The notes under the pieces are model-generated. The model was given only the letters and a program-made list of their open reading frames with translations. It had not been told where the DNA came from and searched no databases. Both the position numbers and the translations under genes were made by a program. From Desulfitobacterium dichloroeliminans LMG P-21439 (lineage in GTDB: Bacteria; Bacillota; Desulfitobacteriia; Desulfitobacteriales; Desulfitobacteriaceae), in NCBI RefSeq assembly GCF_000243135.2, contig NC_019903.1, forward strand, positions 2,084,001 to 2,148,000: DNA of 64,000 nucleotides, in the 5' to 3' direction. Shown piece after piece: positions 62,141 through 64,000 of this stretch. Position 1 is the stretch's first letter, and every line of letters begins with the position of its first letter.

Positions 62141-62198
62141 CTAATTCTCATATGAATGACCATATATAAGCCATTATATAAAACAGAGATGCGTATCA

Positions 62199-62227
62199 AT
62201 TCTATCAACCAGAGCGAACTTTGTCAA
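62199..62227 (-). promoter_or_regulatory. Sigma-A-type promoter of the opp operon
   Basis: On the minus strand TTGACA (62222-62227) and TAGAAT (62199-62204) with an exact 17-bp spacer, about 130 bp before oppB. Confidence 0.85.
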
Positions 62228-62354
62228 TTTGGATATTTTACGAAGGTTCTGATAATGATTGGTAAAATTAATAAGAACAGGTATATATTAGAAGCTAGAG
62301 GTCGCATCCGACAAAATCCGAGTTTTAAGCAAAAAACAGGGTTTATGAAGTAAA

Positions 62355-62384
62355 ATGTAGAATAGGGGCGATTTCTCGCCCCTC
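62355..62384 (-). terminator. Probable terminator after spo0A
   Basis: GGGGCGA and TCGCCCC arms around a 4-nt loop about 40 nt after the spo0A stop codon; the tail (TATTCTACATTTTACTT) is only moderately T-rich. Confidence 0.55.
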
Positions 62385-62422
62385 TAACAGAACTGTGCTT
62401 TTGGTATATCAACTGCTTTACT

Positions 62423-63217
62423 TCAGCTAACTTTACTCATAACTCTTAACTTATCCGCTAATAGAGCGACAAACTCAGAATTGGTAGGTTTCTGTCTTTC
62501 GATATTCATGGAATACCCAAAAATACGTTTTAAGGTTTCCGTATGGCCCCGTTCCCAAGCTAATTCGATGGCATGACGTATGCCCCGTTCTACTCGGCTG
62601 GGAGCGGTATCATACTTCTTGGCTATAGCCGGATAAAGTTCTTTGGTCACGGCACCTAATAATGAAACATCTTCCACAACCATAAGTATGGCATCTCTTA
62701 TGTACTGGTATCCCTTTACATGAGCAGGTATCCCGATCTGATGCATCATATTGGTAACTTCAGCTCCTAAATTGACGCTGCTTCCGGCATTGGTAACAGA
62801 ACTTATCGAGGAAGTCATAGGACTAGAAGAAGGAGTACAGTTTTGGGTTAAACTGCGAACTCTCTTACCTAATACTTCCAAATCAAAAGGTTTCAAAATG
62901 AAGTAATCCACCCCTAAAACCATCGCTTGATGGGTCAGGGATTCTTGACCAAATGCCGTAAGCATGATCACCTTAGGACGTGAAATTGCGGTTCGTCCAT
63001 TGATCCGCTCTAAAACACCCAAACCATCCAAGCTAGGCATAACCAAATCGATTATGATAAGGTCTGGTTCTTGAGATTGAACGAGATCCCATGCTTCGAC
63101 TCCATTATACGCTACCCCCACCACCTCAAGGTCATCCTGACTTTGAAGAAAATCTTGTAGCATTTGGCACAAATTTCGATTATCATCCGCAACAACAATT
63201 TTTACTTTCTTTCCCAT
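62423..63217 (-). CDS. spo0A: Sporulation master regulator Spo0A
   Basis: 264 residues. Receiver domain with VVADDNRNLCQ (acidic pair), IIIDLVMPSLDG (phospho-accepting Asp) and ILKPFDLEVL (Lys). A Ser-rich hinge with TPSSSPMTSSISS leads to the Spo0A C-terminal domain: IPAHVKGYQYIRDAI, YDTAPSRVERGIRHAIE and NSEFVALLADKLR. Phosphorylated Spo0A binds 0A boxes and commits the cell to spore formation. The ATG at 63217 has an AGAGAA site; an ATG at 63229 is also possible. The upstream neighbour is not spoIVB, unlike in Bacillus. Confidence 0.96.
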   Translation of the reverse strand: MGKKVKIVVADDNRNLCQMLQDFLQSQDDLEVVGVAYNGVEAWDLVQSQEPDLIIIDLVMPSLDGLGVLERINGRTAISRPKVIMLTAFGQESLTHQAMVLGVDYFILKPFDLEVLGKRVRSLTQNCTPSSSPMTSSISSVTNAGSSVNLGAEVTNMMHQIGIPAHVKGYQYIRDAILMVVEDVSLLGAVTKELYPAIAKKYDTAPSRVERGIRHAIELAWERGHTETLKRIFGYSMNIERQKPTNSEFVALLADKLRVMSKVS

Positions 63218-63305
63218 TTCTCTTATCATCCCGCCTTGTGATATTTTCCGGACTTTTAATCTCTCTATACTGTCAATTCTCTCTTGTCTTCTTGCCGGTG
63301 ACCCT

Positions 63306-63330
63306 ATTATACTTCAATGGAGATGTCGAA
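63306..63330 (-). promoter_or_regulatory. spo0A promoter region with a 0A box
   Basis: A minus-strand TATAAT at 63306-63311 and a TGTCGAA at 63324-63330 (plus orientation), the core of a Spo0A binding site, placed at about -28 relative to the predicted start. This fits autoregulation. No good -35 hexamer is seen. The remainder of 63230-63535 shows nothing else. Confidence 0.6.
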
Positions 63331-63535
63331 ATCGTAAAAAATAAGTAATCAACTGAATTATCTTATTTTTCAAAAAAGCCTAGAAACAAAGGAGTTTGTG
63401 GATATATATGGATATTTATCCATCGTTAAATATTTCCATTTTTCCCCAATTGAGTTATTTGTTGTTATTTCCGCCCGAATCCCGGCGGGAAATCCACTTA
63501 AGTAGTGGTGTTCATTTTCATAGATAATCATAAGA

Positions 63536-64000
63536 TTAAGCAAGAATTCTCTGCATTACGATGACATCCAAACATTGTTCGAACTTTTTACCGACTTCTC
63601 GATATTTACCCGTTTCGAAAAAACCATGCTTTAGAGCTAGGTTAAGACTCTTCTCATTAGTCGCCGTAATCAAACCCAATAAGGTATGGTATCCTAATTT
63701 TCTCGCCTCTTTGCAGAGGGTTTCTAACAGGGCATCTCCCATTGATTTACCGGACCATTCAGGTGCTATATATATGGAAAACTCTCCACTTTCTTTGTAA
63801 GCTGGTCGGGTGTGGAAAGGCGATAAACTCCCCCATCCAGTGACTCCCCTCTGGTTTTCAACCACGAATAGTGGGTAATAGGGATCTAAATGTGATTCAA
63901 ACCAGCGTTCAGCTCTCTCGAGAGAACGTTCTTCGAGGTCAAAAGTTGCCACTGTGTTCAGTACTGCCCAATTATATATTTCATTGATTTGCACCAAATC
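63536..64000 (-). CDS. GNAT acetyltransferase (phosphinothricin-acetyltransferase-like), 5' end cut by window
   Basis: 154 residues visible; the frame is open past 64000. IYNWAVLNTVATFDLEERS near the visible start and GEFSIYIAPEWSGKSMGDALLE (acetyl-CoA loop region) match the Pat/Bar-type GNAT proteins, with a late LNLALKHGFFETGKY. These acetylate small amines, amino acids or their analogues. A start at 63997 would lose the first strand, so the gene very likely begins outside the window. Confidence 0.87.
   Translation of the reverse strand, partial: DLVQINEIYNWAVLNTVATFDLEERSLERAERWFESHLDPYYPLFVVENQRGVTGWGSLSPFHTRPAYKESGEFSIYIAPEWSGKSMGDALLETLCKEARKLGYHTLLGLITATNEKSLNLALKHGFFETGKYREVGKKFEQCLDVIVMQRILA

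Noticed and set aside
62156-62412. Short ORFs on both strands in the opp-spo0A gap
   Set aside because: No ribosome-binding sites or domain patterns; they overlap the opp promoter and the spo0A terminator.
63470-63500. GC-rich inverted repeat as terminator of the GNAT gene
   Set aside because: Arms pair only with bulges, and the following minus-strand bases are not T-rich.

Overview
The window looks like the chromosome of an anaerobic, endospore-forming Clostridium-class Firmicute. My best guess is the Desulfitobacterium/Desulfosporosinus group; this is inferred from gene content and style, not from any search. Supporting signs are Spo0A, an alpha/beta SASP, SpoVB, the PrkA-YhbH-SpoVR set, a PdaB-like deacetylase, tiny YjcZ-like membrane proteins, strong GGAGG ribosome-binding sites with frequent GTG/TTG starts, and U-tailed hairpin terminators. 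Most genes lie on the minus strand. Both window edges cut genes: an aminotransferase on the left and a GNAT acetyltransferase on the right.

Region by region. 1-10.7 kb: aminotransferase; an M48 protease / DEDDh exonuclease / toprim run; a DMT-type transporter; a DUF1540 protein; an FtsK/SpoIIIE translocase; a YdjM-type membrane protein; a BON-domain protein; a PHP-domain phosphoesterase. 10.8-12.8 kb: a complete ISLre2-type insertion sequence with a 9-bp target duplication, just upstream of the promoter of tRNA-Trp. 12.9-20.5 kb: a 41-residue protein, a PAS/AAA+ regulator that has lost its sigma-54 contact motif, an EF-G paralogue, isoaspartyl dipeptidase, SpoVB and a SASP. 20.5-28.4 kb: folE, a YpmA-like small protein and surE, then a TPR protein, rlmI-fur, a YkuS-like protein and a large M28 membrane peptidase. 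28.45-30.3 kb: a second full ISLre2 copy with its own 9-bp duplication.

30.4-39.7 kb: a PLD-like lipoprotein lacking catalytic residues, a histidine phosphatase, a probable 6S RNA, an HTH/coiled-coil protein, an FmdE-like protein, a 14 x 14-bp tandem repeat, a candidate C-rich small RNA, an FtsA-like protein with C-terminal repeats, pfkA, a DnaA paralogue preceded by iteron-like repeats, and a cyclophilin. 39.8-42.9 kb: a znuA-znuC-znuB-zur zinc-uptake operon with a clear promoter and a dyad over its start point. 43-48.1 kb: DedA, then prkA-yhbH-spoVR. 48.3-55.2 kb: cobO, two TPR proteins, a PdaB-like deacetylase, a YitT protein and three tiny hydrophobic/glycine-rich proteins. 55.4-64 kb: tRNA-Arg, a thymidylate-kinase-like gene, an oppBCDFA operon with a consensus promoter, spo0A with a 0A box at its promoter, and the partial acetyltransferase.

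I found no CRISPR array, prophage or obvious defence island. The features most worth a second look are the DnaA paralogue with its iterons, the candidate small RNA at 34.7 kb, the probable 6S RNA (where a 72-codon ORF would be a misannotation), the conserved dyad-rich non-coding right end of the two ISLre2 copies, the degenerate AAA+ regulator, and the overlapping hairpins after the SASP gene.
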